A stretch of 17,219 nucleotides of DNA from Flavobacterium sp. UBA6195 (GTDB taxonomy: Bacteria; Bacteroidota; Bacteroidia; Flavobacteriales; Flavobacteriaceae), in NCBI RefSeq assembly GCF_002422095.1, contig NZ_DITB01000049.1, forward strand, positions 1 through 17,219, read 5' to 3'. Position numbers and translations under genes: made by a program. This document shows, one piece after another, positions 7,974-14,826 of this stretch. The notes under the pieces were generated by a model. The model did no database searches. It saw only the letters and a program-made list of their open reading frames with translations, and was not told the DNA's origin. The stretch's first letter is position 1. Every line of letters starts with the position of its first letter.

Positions 7974-8800
7974 ATGAAAAAAATTACATTTTTTCGGTTT
8001 TATTAGTTTCAATAATAGCTTTCTTTGCTTTTAATAATCGAATTACTAATTCAGATTTTGTTTTAATTGAAGGGGGTACTTTCAAAATGGGTTCAAAATC
8101 AACCGATAAAGTTGCTGATGTAGATGAACAAAAAGAACATGTTGTAAAATTAAATTCGTTTATGATTAGTAAATTTGAGGTTACTGTATGGGAATGGAAA
8201 GAGTTTATTAAAGCAAACAAAATGAAAATGCCAGAAAAACCACAATGGGGATGGCAAGAAAATCACCCAATTAATGGGGTAACTTGGAATGAAGCAATTG
8301 CTTATTGTAATTGGCTAAGCAAAAGAGAAAAGTTACAACCGCTTACACAAAAAAAGGACCTAATTTCATATGCAATTTTAAAGCGAATGGATATAGAATT
8401 CCAACTGAGGCTGAATGGGAATATGCTGCTAGAGGAGGTGCTTTAACAAAATCATTGAAATTTAGCGGAAGCGACAACTTAGATGATGTAGCATGGTATA
8501 AATCAAATAGTAATGGAACTCCACATACAGTTGGAACAAAACTCCCAAATGAATTAGGCTTATATGATATGAGTGGGAATGTTTGGGAATGGTGTTGGGA
8601 TTGGTACAACAAAGATTTTCATAAATTAGAAAAAAAATGATAATCCTAGAGGTCCAGAAATGGGAAATAGAAGATGTGTGAGAGGAGGATCATGGGATAG
8701 CCAACCTAATTATGCTCGCCCAGCAAATAGAATTTCTACAGAGCCAAACAAAACTCATGAGTTTTACGGTTTTAGAGTAGCTAGAACAATTACAAAATAA
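7974..8800 (+). pseudogene. Secreted SUMF1/FGE-like domain protein, broken by three frameshifts
   Basis: Joining three frames gives about 275 residues: signal peptide MKKITFFSVLLVSIIAFFAF, then a complete FGE-sulfatase (SUMF1) domain: VLIEGGTFKMGS, KFEVTVWEWKEFI, NGVTWNEAIAYCNWLSKRE, NGYRIPTEAEWEYAARGG, GLYDMSGNVWEWCWDWY, CVRGGSWDS and YGFRVAR. Breaks: (1) one T missing in the T run 7989-7994; (2) one base missing at about 8340/8341, between CC and GCTTAC (expected LQPAYTKK); (3) one extra A in the A run 8630-8637, after which the frame NPRGPEMGNRRCVRGG continues to TAA 8800. Uninterrupted pieces are 8001-8340, 8341-8637 and 8636-8800. The C-terminal RPANRISTEPNKTHEFYGFR lacks the two catalytic cysteines of true formylglycine-generating enzymes, so an intact copy would be a structural or binding member of the family. 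Either a recent pseudogene or an assembly/sequencing artefact (two of three breaks are in homopolymers). Confidence 0.85.
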
Positions 8801-8812
8801 TAAAAAACAGTA

Positions 8813-8842
8813 TTGCAAAACCTAATTAAAATGGTAACTTTG
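8813..8842 (+). promoter_or_regulatory. ndk promoter, Bacteroidota type
   Basis: TTG (8813-8815), 19 bases, TAACTTTG (8835-8842): a full match to the TTG/TAnnTTTG sigma-A promoter of flavobacteria. Start of transcription is expected near 8848, giving a leader of only about 10 bases before ATG 8857. Confidence 0.82.
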
Positions 8843-8856
8843 CAAAAAATTTAAAA

Positions 8857-9276
8857 ATGGCAACAAACAGAACTTTTACAATGATTAAACCAGATGCTGT
8901 AGAAAACGGACATATTGGTGGTATCTTAAACATGATTACAGAAGGTGGTTTCAAAATTGTTTCTTTGAAATTAACTCAATTAACTATTGCTGATGCACAA
9001 GCTTTTTACGCTGTTCACGCTGCAAGACCATTTTTTGGTGAATTAGTTGAATTTATGACAAGAGGTCCAATTGTAGCTGCTATCTTAGAAAAAGAAAATG
9101 CAGTTGAGGATTTCAGAACTTTAATTGGAGCTACTAATCCTGCTGATGCAGCTGAAGGAACTATCCGTAAAAAATATGCTACTTCAATTGGAGAAAATGC
9201 TGTTCACGGATCTGACTCTGATGAAAATGCAGCTATTGAAAGTGCTTTCCATTTTTCAGGAAGAGAGCAATTCTAA
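8857..9276 (+). CDS. ndk: Nucleoside diphosphate kinase
   Basis: Transfers the gamma phosphate of ATP to nucleoside diphosphates through a phosphohistidine, balancing the (d)NTP pools in the cytoplasm. The 139-residue length is standard. Visible: RTFTMIKPDAV at 5-15, GFKIVSLKLTQL at 31-42, the phosphate-binding FRTLIGATNPADAAEGTIR at 86-104 and the active-site signature NAVHGSDS with the catalytic histidine at 117. Single-gene unit with its own strong promoter and terminator. Codons look optimised (GCT, GGT, ACT frequent), as expected for a highly expressed gene, unlike the neighbouring AT-rich bshC. Confidence 0.98.
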   Translation: MATNRTFTMIKPDAVENGHIGGILNMITEGGFKIVSLKLTQLTIADAQAFYAVHAARPFFGELVEFMTRGPIVAAILEKENAVEDFRTLIGATNPADAAEGTIRKKYATSIGENAVHGSDSDENAAIESAFHFSGREQF

Positions 9277-9298
9277 TTTTTAGAATTATCATATAAAT

Positions 9299-9330
9299 AA
9301 ATCCCGATTCATTGAATCGGGATTTTTTTT
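9299..9330 (+). terminator. ndk terminator, possibly bidirectional
   Basis: Perfect 12-base-pair stem AAATCCCGATTC/GAATCGGGATTT (9299-9310 with 9314-9325), 3-base loop, and T8 at 9323-9330. The stop codon of the opposing regulator gene (9329-9331) overlaps the T run. In the other direction the stem is followed by TTTATTTATA, so it may also end the convergent gene. Confidence 0.92.
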
Positions 9331-10807
9331 ACCTATATTTTTCCATTATCTCTTTCACAACTATATCTGTTTGCAAAAAACGAGCTTTTCGTTCCAAATT
9401 TTTGGGTGGTGCAACTCTTTCTAAACAATCTGAAATTGAACAAGATTCGCAAGTTACTCCAACTTTTCTTCGTTTAATTTTTTCATCTTGCAGAAAAGCT
9501 ATTCTACTTAAAGAATGTTGATTAATCATAATGCCTAATGCAATACTTCTATAATAACCTTTTCTAAAAGGATCTTTTGTAGCCGAAGAAATTACAAAAT
9601 ATTCATTATCAGTATGATTATAAGAAGATATCTGACTATCTAATACATGATTTTCAGTTGTTTCTGTCAAATCTTGAATTGTTTTTAAAGATATCCACCT
9701 ACGACAATAATGTTCATTTCGTTCATTTGCATGTGGTTCTAATAAATTTGTTATGTGTAATTCTTTGGTCAACTGAAAATCAGTACGTTCAGGTTTGTAA
9801 CTAAATCGCAAAAAGAATAAATTTTTCAGATTAAAATCTTTTGGTAACACATTCGTTAATCGTTGATAAAAGGTTTCAGGAGAATCTGTAAAACCATCCA
9901 TCAACATTTGAAAATCATTAGTAGAAAAAGTTTTCTTATCAAAAAAAGATTTAAGTGATGCAACTAGTAATTTACGCGGAATTAATAAAGCTCCTGCAAA
10001 ATATGAAGCTATAAAATTATTTAAAACCTGATCAAAACTATCAAATTTTATCCATGAAAAAGTAAACAATCTATCCGTTATATTCAAAAAATTATAAGCA
10101 ATTTCTTTTGCATAAATAAACATTCGTTGCGAATCATCAGTTTCAGACGAAACCAAAAGAGTTTTAGAACTTGGCACAAAAACAGAACGCAAATTATTCA
10201 ATTCCTTATGCTGGGCTAACTCATCATTCTCAATTGTGTAACCGTATTCTTCAACTAAAATTTCTTCAAAATCTTTTGAATTTAACCGTTTATTCAAATC
10301 TAGTGAATATGCTTTGGCAAATTTTTCAACCTGTAGCTCAATTTCTTCAAAGTAATTATTATTTGCTTCCTGATATGAACGTAAAGCAGCTAAAAAGAAA
10401 CTTTCACGTGTTAAATTATAGTGTTTAGCAATTTCAAAAAGTGTACTAATAAAGGCATTAACCTTTACAGGAGCTTCTGCAATAATATCAATTAAATCGC
10501 TTTCTTTAATTCCAAAAATATCCAATGGAATCTCTTTTAGAATTCTAGACTGCAAAATCTCTCCAATTGGCGCCAAATTTTTATCCAATTTTAAAGAAAC
10601 TAATTGATCGTATGTTGTTTCTAAAGCTTCAGATAAAAGTACAATCTTATCTCTTTTAGGATATTTTTTTCCTTTTTCAATTTCGTTTAAATACGATTTA
10701 GACAAACCTGTCATTTTTGCCAAACCAAACAACGATAGATTTTTATCGGTTCTAATTTGTTTCAATTTTAAACCAAAAATCAAACGGATATATTCTTCTT
10801 CAATCAT
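9329..10807 (-). CDS. RamB/ScfR-type transcriptional regulator (HTH + IrrE-like domain)
   Basis: A 492-residue XRE-family regulator. Residues about 7-72 are a helix-turn-helix domain (LKLKQIRTDKNLSLFGLAKM, then TGLSKSYLNEIEKGKKYP). Residues about 155-290 match the ImmA/IrrE (DUF955) region, including NNFIASYFAGALLIPR, but the HExxH zinc-protease motif is replaced by KEIAY (234-238), so protease activity is unlikely. The C-terminal part carries a Cys cluster, CESCSISDC (453-461), followed by ERVAPP, as in short-chain fatty acyl-CoA regulators (ScfR: RamB of corynebacteria, PccR of Rhodobacter), which bind acyl-CoA and control acetate, glyoxylate or propionyl-CoA genes. Divergent from aceBA, which strongly suggests it regulates them and itself. 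Start: ATG 10807 (a TTG directly before it would add one Met). A phage-type immunity repressor was considered but the size, C-terminal domain and metabolic context argue against it. Confidence 0.85.
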   Translation of the reverse strand: MIEEEYIRLIFGLKLKQIRTDKNLSLFGLAKMTGLSKSYLNEIEKGKKYPKRDKIVLLSEALETTYDQLVSLKLDKNLAPIGEILQSRILKEIPLDIFGIKESDLIDIIAEAPVKVNAFISTLFEIAKHYNLTRESFFLAALRSYQEANNNYFEEIELQVEKFAKAYSLDLNKRLNSKDFEEILVEEYGYTIENDELAQHKELNNLRSVFVPSSKTLLVSSETDDSQRMFIYAKEIAYNFLNITDRLFTFSWIKFDSFDQVLNNFIASYFAGALLIPRKLLVASLKSFFDKKTFSTNDFQMLMDGFTDSPETFYQRLTNVLPKDFNLKNLFFLRFSYKPERTDFQLTKELHITNLLEPHANERNEHYCRRWISLKTIQDLTETTENHVLDSQISSYNHTDNEYFVISSATKDPFRKGYYRSIALGIMINQHSLSRIAFLQDEKIKRRKVGVTCESCSISDCLERVAPPKNLERKARFLQTDIVVKEIMEKYR

Positions 10808-10869
10808 CAATCAACTATTTAAAAAAAATTAAAAATCTTTTACTCTTTGCCTCATTTTACAAGAGAAAA

Positions 10870-10877
10870 CAAATATA
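10870..10877 (-). promoter_or_regulatory. -7 box of the regulator gene
   Basis: TATATTTG on the minus strand exactly matches TAnnTTTG, about 63 bases before the regulator ATG. The -33 position has no TTG; the operator-like element at 10885-10901 occupies the spacer, which fits autorepression. Confidence 0.55.
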
Positions 10878-10884
10878 ATACATT

Positions 10885-10901
10885 TTTGCGAAAAACGTTT
10901 T
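10885..10901 (+). promoter_or_regulatory. Operator-like element 1 between regulator and aceB
   Basis: TTTGCGAAAAACGTTTT, part of a 14-base direct repeat TACATTTTTGCGAA (10879-10892) that recurs at 10915-10928, 36 bases away. Similar to the known TTTGC-containing ScfR/RamB sites and to the carboxylase leader element at 3880-3896. It lies next to the regulator's own -7 box. Role inferred. Confidence 0.5.
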
Positions 10902-10920
10902 TTTTATTTTTTTTTACATT

Positions 10921-10935
10921 TTTGCGAACGTTCGC
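10921..10935 (+). promoter_or_regulatory. Operator-like element 2, next to the aceB -33 box
   Basis: TTTGCGAACGTTCGC contains the perfect 12-base palindrome GCGAACGTTCGC (10924-10935), GC-rich in a very AT-rich gap and directly adjoining the TTG at 10936-10938. Second copy of the TACATTTTTGCGAA repeat ends in it. A dimeric regulator site is the simplest explanation. Confidence 0.6.
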
Positions 10936-10966
10936 TTGTTTTGTATTTTTTAATTTTATAATATTG
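10936..10966 (+). promoter_or_regulatory. Probable aceBA promoter
   Basis: TTG (10936-10938), 20 bases, TAATATTG (10959-10966; one mismatch to TAnnTTTG). Predicted transcript start near 10972, about 24 bases before the aceB ATG. No separate promoter was found before aceA. Confidence 0.55.
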
Positions 10967-10995
10967 TACCAATCAAACAAATAAACTTTCTAATT

Positions 10996-12576
10996 ATGGA
11001 AACGAATATCTCACAACTTCAAGTAAAACAACAAGAAAAGTATCCTGAAATCCTTTCAGATGATGCTTTATTATTTATAGAAAAGCTACAAGTAAAATTC
11101 AATCCAAAAAGATTAGAATTACTAGAAAAGCGAAAAGAACAACAAAAAAGTTTTGATTTAGGTGAAAAGCCTCATTTTCCAAAAGAAACATTAGAAATAA
11201 GAAATAGCAATTGGACTGCTGCTCCAATCCCTGAAATTTTGCTAGACAGAAGAGTTGAAATTACAGGACCTGTTGATAGAAAAATGGTTATTAATGCATT
11301 AAATTCTGGCGCAAAAGTCTTTATGGCAGATTTTGAAGATAGCTGCTCTCCTACTTGGTCTAACTTATTAGATGGGCAACAAAATTTAAAAGATGCTATA
11401 AACAAAACCATTTCAATAGAACAAAATGGAAAAAAATATCAATTAAATAATCAAACAGCCACACTTTTAGTTCGCCCAAGAGGCTTGCATTTAGAAGAAA
11501 AAAACATTCAATTAGATGGGAAAAATTTTTCTGGCGCTTTAGTAGATTTTGGTTTATTCTTTTTCCACAATGCAGAAACTCTAATAAAACAAGAATTAGC
11601 TCCATTTTTCTATTTACCAAAATTAGAACATTATGAAGAAGCTCGTTGGTGGAATGATGTTTTTTTATATTCACAAGACTACTTCAAAATTCCAATCGGA
11701 ACAATAAAAGCAACCGTTTTAATTGAAACAATTACTGCAAGTTTTCAATTAGATGAAATCATATATGAATTAAAAGATCATATGGCAGGATTAAATTGTG
11801 GAAGATGGGATTACATTTTTTCATACATCAAAAAACTAAAATTACAGTCTGGTTTTATGATTCCAGACAGAGACCAAGTTACAATGACTAGCCCTTTTAT
11901 GAGTGCCTATTCGCAAAGAGTAGTTCAAGTTTGCCACAAAAGAAATGTACTAGCAATAGGCGGAATGGCAGCGCAAATTCCTATAAAAAATGACGAACAT
12001 GCAAATGAAATAGCATATGAAAAAGTAAAATCAGATAAAGAAAGAGAAGTTAAAAACGGACACGATGGCACTTGGGTAGCTCATCCAGGATTAGTACCGC
12101 TAGCAATGAAAGTTTTCAACGAAAATATGCCAACAAAAAACCAAATGCATATTAAAAGAGCTGAATTGAATATAACAGAAGAACAATTGTTAGAACTTCC
12201 GAAAGGAACCGTAACAGAAAACGGAGTCCGTAAAAATATCAATGTTGGAATTTTATACATCGAATCTTGGCTTATGGGAGTTGGAGCAGCAGCTTTATAT
12301 AATATGATGGAAGATGCGGCCACTGCTGAAATCTCAAGAACACAATTATGGCTTTGGTTACATAAAGAAGTTACTCTTGAAAATGGAGAAAAATGCAATC
12401 CTGAACTATATCAAAAGTATACCTCTGAAGAGTTAATCAAAATCAAAGACTATGTTGGAGAAGAACGATTTAATTCAGGAAAATTTGAATTAGCGACAAA
12501 ACTTTTCACAGAAATGATATTAAATTCAGAATTAGACGAATTTTTAACCTTGAAAGCATACGAGTATATAGACTAA
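10996..12576 (+). CDS. aceB: Malate synthase A
   Basis: Condenses glyoxylate with acetyl-CoA to malate, the second step of the glyoxylate shunt. 526 residues, typical of the A isoform. Visible: VFMADFEDSCSPTW at 108-121, the glyoxylate-binding arginine in LLVRPRGLHL (Arg160), VLIETITASFQLDEI at 241-255 and the family signature KDHMAGLNCGRWDYIF at 260-275; near the C terminus WLWLHKEV and the ENGEKCNPELY stretch. First gene of an aceB-aceA unit, 86 bases before aceA, divergent from a RamB/ScfR-type regulator. Expected to be induced on acetate, fatty acids or other C2 sources. Confidence 0.97.
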   Translation: METNISQLQVKQQEKYPEILSDDALLFIEKLQVKFNPKRLELLEKRKEQQKSFDLGEKPHFPKETLEIRNSNWTAAPIPEILLDRRVEITGPVDRKMVINALNSGAKVFMADFEDSCSPTWSNLLDGQQNLKDAINKTISIEQNGKKYQLNNQTATLLVRPRGLHLEEKNIQLDGKNFSGALVDFGLFFFHNAETLIKQELAPFFYLPKLEHYEEARWWNDVFLYSQDYFKIPIGTIKATVLIETITASFQLDEIIYELKDHMAGLNCGRWDYIFSYIKKLKLQSGFMIPDRDQVTMTSPFMSAYSQRVVQVCHKRNVLAIGGMAAQIPIKNDEHANEIAYEKVKSDKEREVKNGHDGTWVAHPGLVPLAMKVFNENMPTKNQMHIKRAELNITEEQLLELPKGTVTENGVRKNINVGILYIESWLMGVGAAALYNMMEDAATAEISRTQLWLWLHKEVTLENGEKCNPELYQKYTSEELIKIKDYVGEERFNSGKFELATKLFTEMILNSELDEFLTLKAYEYID

Positions 12577-12577
12577 C

Positions 12578-12610
12578 AAAAAAACTGCCGAATGCTGCAA
12601 CATCCGACAG
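12578..12610 (-). terminator. Hairpin between aceB and aceA, oriented as a minus-strand terminator
   Basis: CTGCCGAATG (12585-12594) and CATCCGACAG (12601-12610) surround a 6-base loop. As plus-strand RNA the stem has two A-C mismatches and no T run follows. As minus-strand RNA both become G-U wobbles, all ten pairs form, and T7 follows (A7 at 12578-12584 on plus). The orientation is therefore against the aceBA transcript. Confidence 0.6.
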
Positions 12611-12662
12611 TCTATCCATAAATAATTACAAAATAATAACTATCTAAAAACACCACAAAATT

Positions 12663-13940
12663 ATGAAAACTGAAGAAAGAATTCAACAATTAATTACGGA
12701 TTGGACAACAAATCCAAGATGGAAAGGTATCGAAAGACCTTACACTGCAGAAAAAGTAATAGAACTACAAGGTTCATATCAAATAGAATATTCTATTGCG
12801 CGCCGTGGAGCTGAAATTCTTTGGAACAAATTAAACAATCAGGATTGGGTTGCTGGTTTAGGTGCACTAACAGGAAATCAAGCTATTCAAGAAGTAGAAG
12901 CTGGATTAGAAGCTATTTATTTGAGTGGCTGGCAAGTAGCTGCAGATGCAAATGTAGCTGGCGAAATGTATCCTGATCAATCTCTATATCCTGCTAACAG
13001 TGTTCCATTAGTTGTTAAGCGTATTAACAACGCATTGTTACGCGCCGACCAAATTCAGTCTGTGAACAAAGTTGAAAACAAAAAAGATTATCTAGTTCCA
13101 ATTGTTGCTGATGCTGAAGCGGGTTTTGGAGGCAACTTAAATGCTTTTGAACTTATGAAAAGCATGATTGAAGCCGGTGCTGCAGGAGTTCACTTTGAAG
13201 ACCAACTTTCATCTGCAAAAAAATGCGGGCATTTAGGCGGAAAAGTTTTAGTTCCAACACAAGAAGCCATCAATAAATTAATTGCTGCACGATTAGCGGC
13301 TGACACAATGGGAGTTCCAACATTAATTGTGGCTCGAACAGATGCTGATGCTGCCAATTTATTAACCAGCGACATTGATGAAAGAGATAGAAAATTTATT
13401 ACTGGAGAGAGAACTCCTGAAGGATTTTTTTACGTAGAAGCAGGAATTGAACAAGGAATTGACAGAGGATTGTCATATGCTCCTTATGCTGATTTAGTTT
13501 GGCTAGAAACTTCTACACCCGATTTGGAAGAAGCAAGAAAATTTGCTGCGGCTATCCATAAACAATATCCTGGAAAATTATTAGCTTATAATTGTTCTCC
13601 ATCATTCAATTGGGCAGCAAAATTATCAGTTGCACAAATGGAAACATTCCGTGAAGATATTGCTAAATTGGGATATAAATTTCAATTTATAACATTAGCT
13701 GGATTCCACGCTTTAAATACTTCAATGTTTGAATTAGCTTTAGCATACAAACGCAAAGGTATGGCAGGATATTCAGAATTACAAGAAAAAGAGTTTGCTT
13801 TACAAGCTGAAGGATTTAGAGCTGTAAAACATCAAAATTTTGTTGGAACAAGTTATTTTGATGAAGTTCAAAATGCTGTGACCGCAGGATTATCTTCAAC
13901 TGTAGCTATGAAAAATTCTACAGAAACTGCACAATTTTAA
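12663..13940 (+). CDS. aceA: Isocitrate lyase
   Basis: Cleaves isocitrate to succinate and glyoxylate, entry step of the glyoxylate shunt. 425 residues, close to the E. coli enzyme rather than the longer AceA2 type. Visible: the N-terminal WKGIERPYT, IVADAEAGFGG at 147-157 with the Mg-binding acidic residues, the active-site loop KKCGHLGGK at 186-194 with catalytic Cys188, VARTDADAA at 223-231, and YNCSPSFNW in the C-terminal half. ATG 12663 is preceded by an A-rich leader. Second gene of the aceBA unit; followed by a strong terminator. Confidence 0.98.
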   Translation: MKTEERIQQLITDWTTNPRWKGIERPYTAEKVIELQGSYQIEYSIARRGAEILWNKLNNQDWVAGLGALTGNQAIQEVEAGLEAIYLSGWQVAADANVAGEMYPDQSLYPANSVPLVVKRINNALLRADQIQSVNKVENKKDYLVPIVADAEAGFGGNLNAFELMKSMIEAGAAGVHFEDQLSSAKKCGHLGGKVLVPTQEAINKLIAARLAADTMGVPTLIVARTDADAANLLTSDIDERDRKFITGERTPEGFFYVEAGIEQGIDRGLSYAPYADLVWLETSTPDLEEARKFAAAIHKQYPGKLLAYNCSPSFNWAAKLSVAQMETFREDIAKLGYKFQFITLAGFHALNTSMFELALAYKRKGMAGYSELQEKEFALQAEGFRAVKHQNFVGTSYFDEVQNAVTAGLSSTVAMKNSTETAQF

Positions 13941-13970
13941 TCTTATTAATTTTTAATTTTGAGTTTATTG

Positions 13971-14005
13971 AAGCCCCATTTCTATTAATAATTGGGGCTT
14001 TTTTT
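13971..14005 (+). terminator. aceBA terminator
   Basis: AAGCCCCA (13971-13978) pairs with TGGGGCTT (13993-14000) across a 14-base AT-rich loop; T7 at 13999-14005 follows. It overlaps the last codons of the convergent DUF721 gene. Confidence 0.88.
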
Positions 14006-14300
14006 ATCGTAAAATTAGATTTGTCACCACATCTTTTCTGAGCTCTTCATTAATCATTTTTATGATTTTTTCTTTTCCATAACTTAATTCTTCACGCAAA
14101 ACCGCTGACGATAAAGCTACATACAATGTAGATCCTTTTAATTGAATCTCAGTTGTATAATTGTTAACTCCATTTCCCATTAAATTTTTCCAAGCATCTC
14201 GAACATTCACTACATCCATACCTGCTTCCAACTTATTTTGATAAATAAATTGTTTTAATACATCTCCTATCGGACTCTCTTCGTTAAATCGCTTAGCCAT
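14004..14300 (-). CDS. DUF721 / DciA-like protein
   Basis: 98 residues, AKRFNEESPIGDVLKQFIYQ at the N terminus, then the DUF721 core with DAWKNLMGNGVNNYT at about 35-49 and ELQLKGS-like beta strands followed by SSAVLREELSYGKEKII. DUF721 includes DciA, a loader of the replicative helicase DnaB in bacteria lacking DnaC; the match here is to the short Bacteroidota form, so helicase loading is known-family inference, not shown. ATG 14300 is one base after the stop of the upstream lipoprotein gene, so the two are probably co-transcribed and coupled. Confidence 0.82.
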   Translation of the reverse strand: MAKRFNEESPIGDVLKQFIYQNKLEAGMDVVNVRDAWKNLMGNGVNNYTTEIQLKGSTLYVALSSAVLREELSYGKEKIIKMINEELRKDVVTNLILR

Positions 14301-14301
14301 T

Positions 14302-14718
14302 TTATTTTACTGAAAATTTTGTAGGTCTTTTGTAATAATACTCCATTTCTTGCTCATTTTTAACTACTAATTTATCTTTAGTTAGTTCAATTATTTCTTC
14401 CTCCCAAGAGGCATAATTTGTTTTGTATTGAAGGGTAGCTTCTCCGTTTTCCAAAACTACAGATATGTTTTCTTGAAGGTCATTGGTCAAGTAAGTTCCA
14501 TCTAATTGAGGCATTACTTTTTTTCTAAAGCCTTTTTTATTTTCAATTTTGAAAAAATCTATTGTTTCATTTACCTTATATTCTTTTTTATCGCCATCAG
14601 GAAGATCTACTTTTTCGATTTCCCAATACCCATTTAAATTAGATATATCAGTCTCTTTGATTTTTTGTTTACAGGAAAGCATTGAGGTTAAAACAATTAA
14701 TAAAAATATTTTTTTCAT
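14302..14718 (-). CDS. Small lipoprotein, possibly lipocalin-like
   Basis: 138 residues with a type II signal peptide: MKKIFLLIVLTSMLSCKQ, lipidated Cys16. The mature part starts LNGYWEIEKVDLPDGDKKEY, and continues with alternating charged/hydrophobic strands (ATLQYKTNYASWEEEIIEL, LVVKNEQEMEYYYKRP), a pattern of small beta-barrel, lipocalin-like proteins common in flavobacteria. Function unknown. Upstream of the DUF721 gene in a two-gene unit with a probable promoter at 14742-14769. Confidence 0.8.
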   Translation of the reverse strand: MKKIFLLIVLTSMLSCKQKIKETDISNLNGYWEIEKVDLPDGDKKEYKVNETIDFFKIENKKGFRKKVMPQLDGTYLTNDLQENISVVLENGEATLQYKTNYASWEEEIIELTKDKLVVKNEQEMEYYYKRPTKFSVK

Positions 14719-14741
14719 AAAAGCACATTAAAATTGAAGTC

Positions 14742-14769
14742 TAAAATTACAATTAAAAAATCAAATCAA
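14742..14769 (-). promoter_or_regulatory. Probable promoter of the lipoprotein/DUF721 unit
   Basis: On the minus strand TTG (14769-14767), 17 bases, TAATTTTA (14749-14742; one mismatch to TAnnTTTG). Start expected about 16 bases before ATG 14718. Confidence 0.45.
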
Positions 14770-14811
14770 TTAAACTATTATGTATTTTTATTGTCTAATC
14801 AATAGTTTAAT
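14769..14811. repeat. Inverted repeat in the divergent promoter region
   Basis: ATTAAACTATT (14769-14779) and AATAGTTTAAT (14801-14811) are perfect 11-base inverted copies with a 21-base gap, centred between the divergent lipoprotein and serine hydrolase genes. The left arm touches the -33 box of the minus-strand promoter. It may be an operator; no T run makes it a terminator. Confidence 0.55.
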
Positions 14812-14826
14812 CTTTTTAAAACTTAT

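Noticed and set aside
7974..8800. True formylglycine-generating enzyme or EgtB-type sulfoxide synthase paired with bshC
   Set aside because: The catalytic cysteines are missing, no sulfatase is nearby, and there is no DinB-like N-terminal domain; thiol-pathway linkage is only adjacency.
9329..10807. Phage-type repressor with ImmA/IrrE protease (mobile element immunity module)
   Set aside because: HExxH is absent, the protein is far longer, and it stands divergent to aceBA with no phage or integrative-element genes around.
11172..12398. Minus-strand open frames inside aceB (79, 92 and 105 codons)
   Set aside because: Antisense shadows of a well-conserved enzyme; no promoter or domain.
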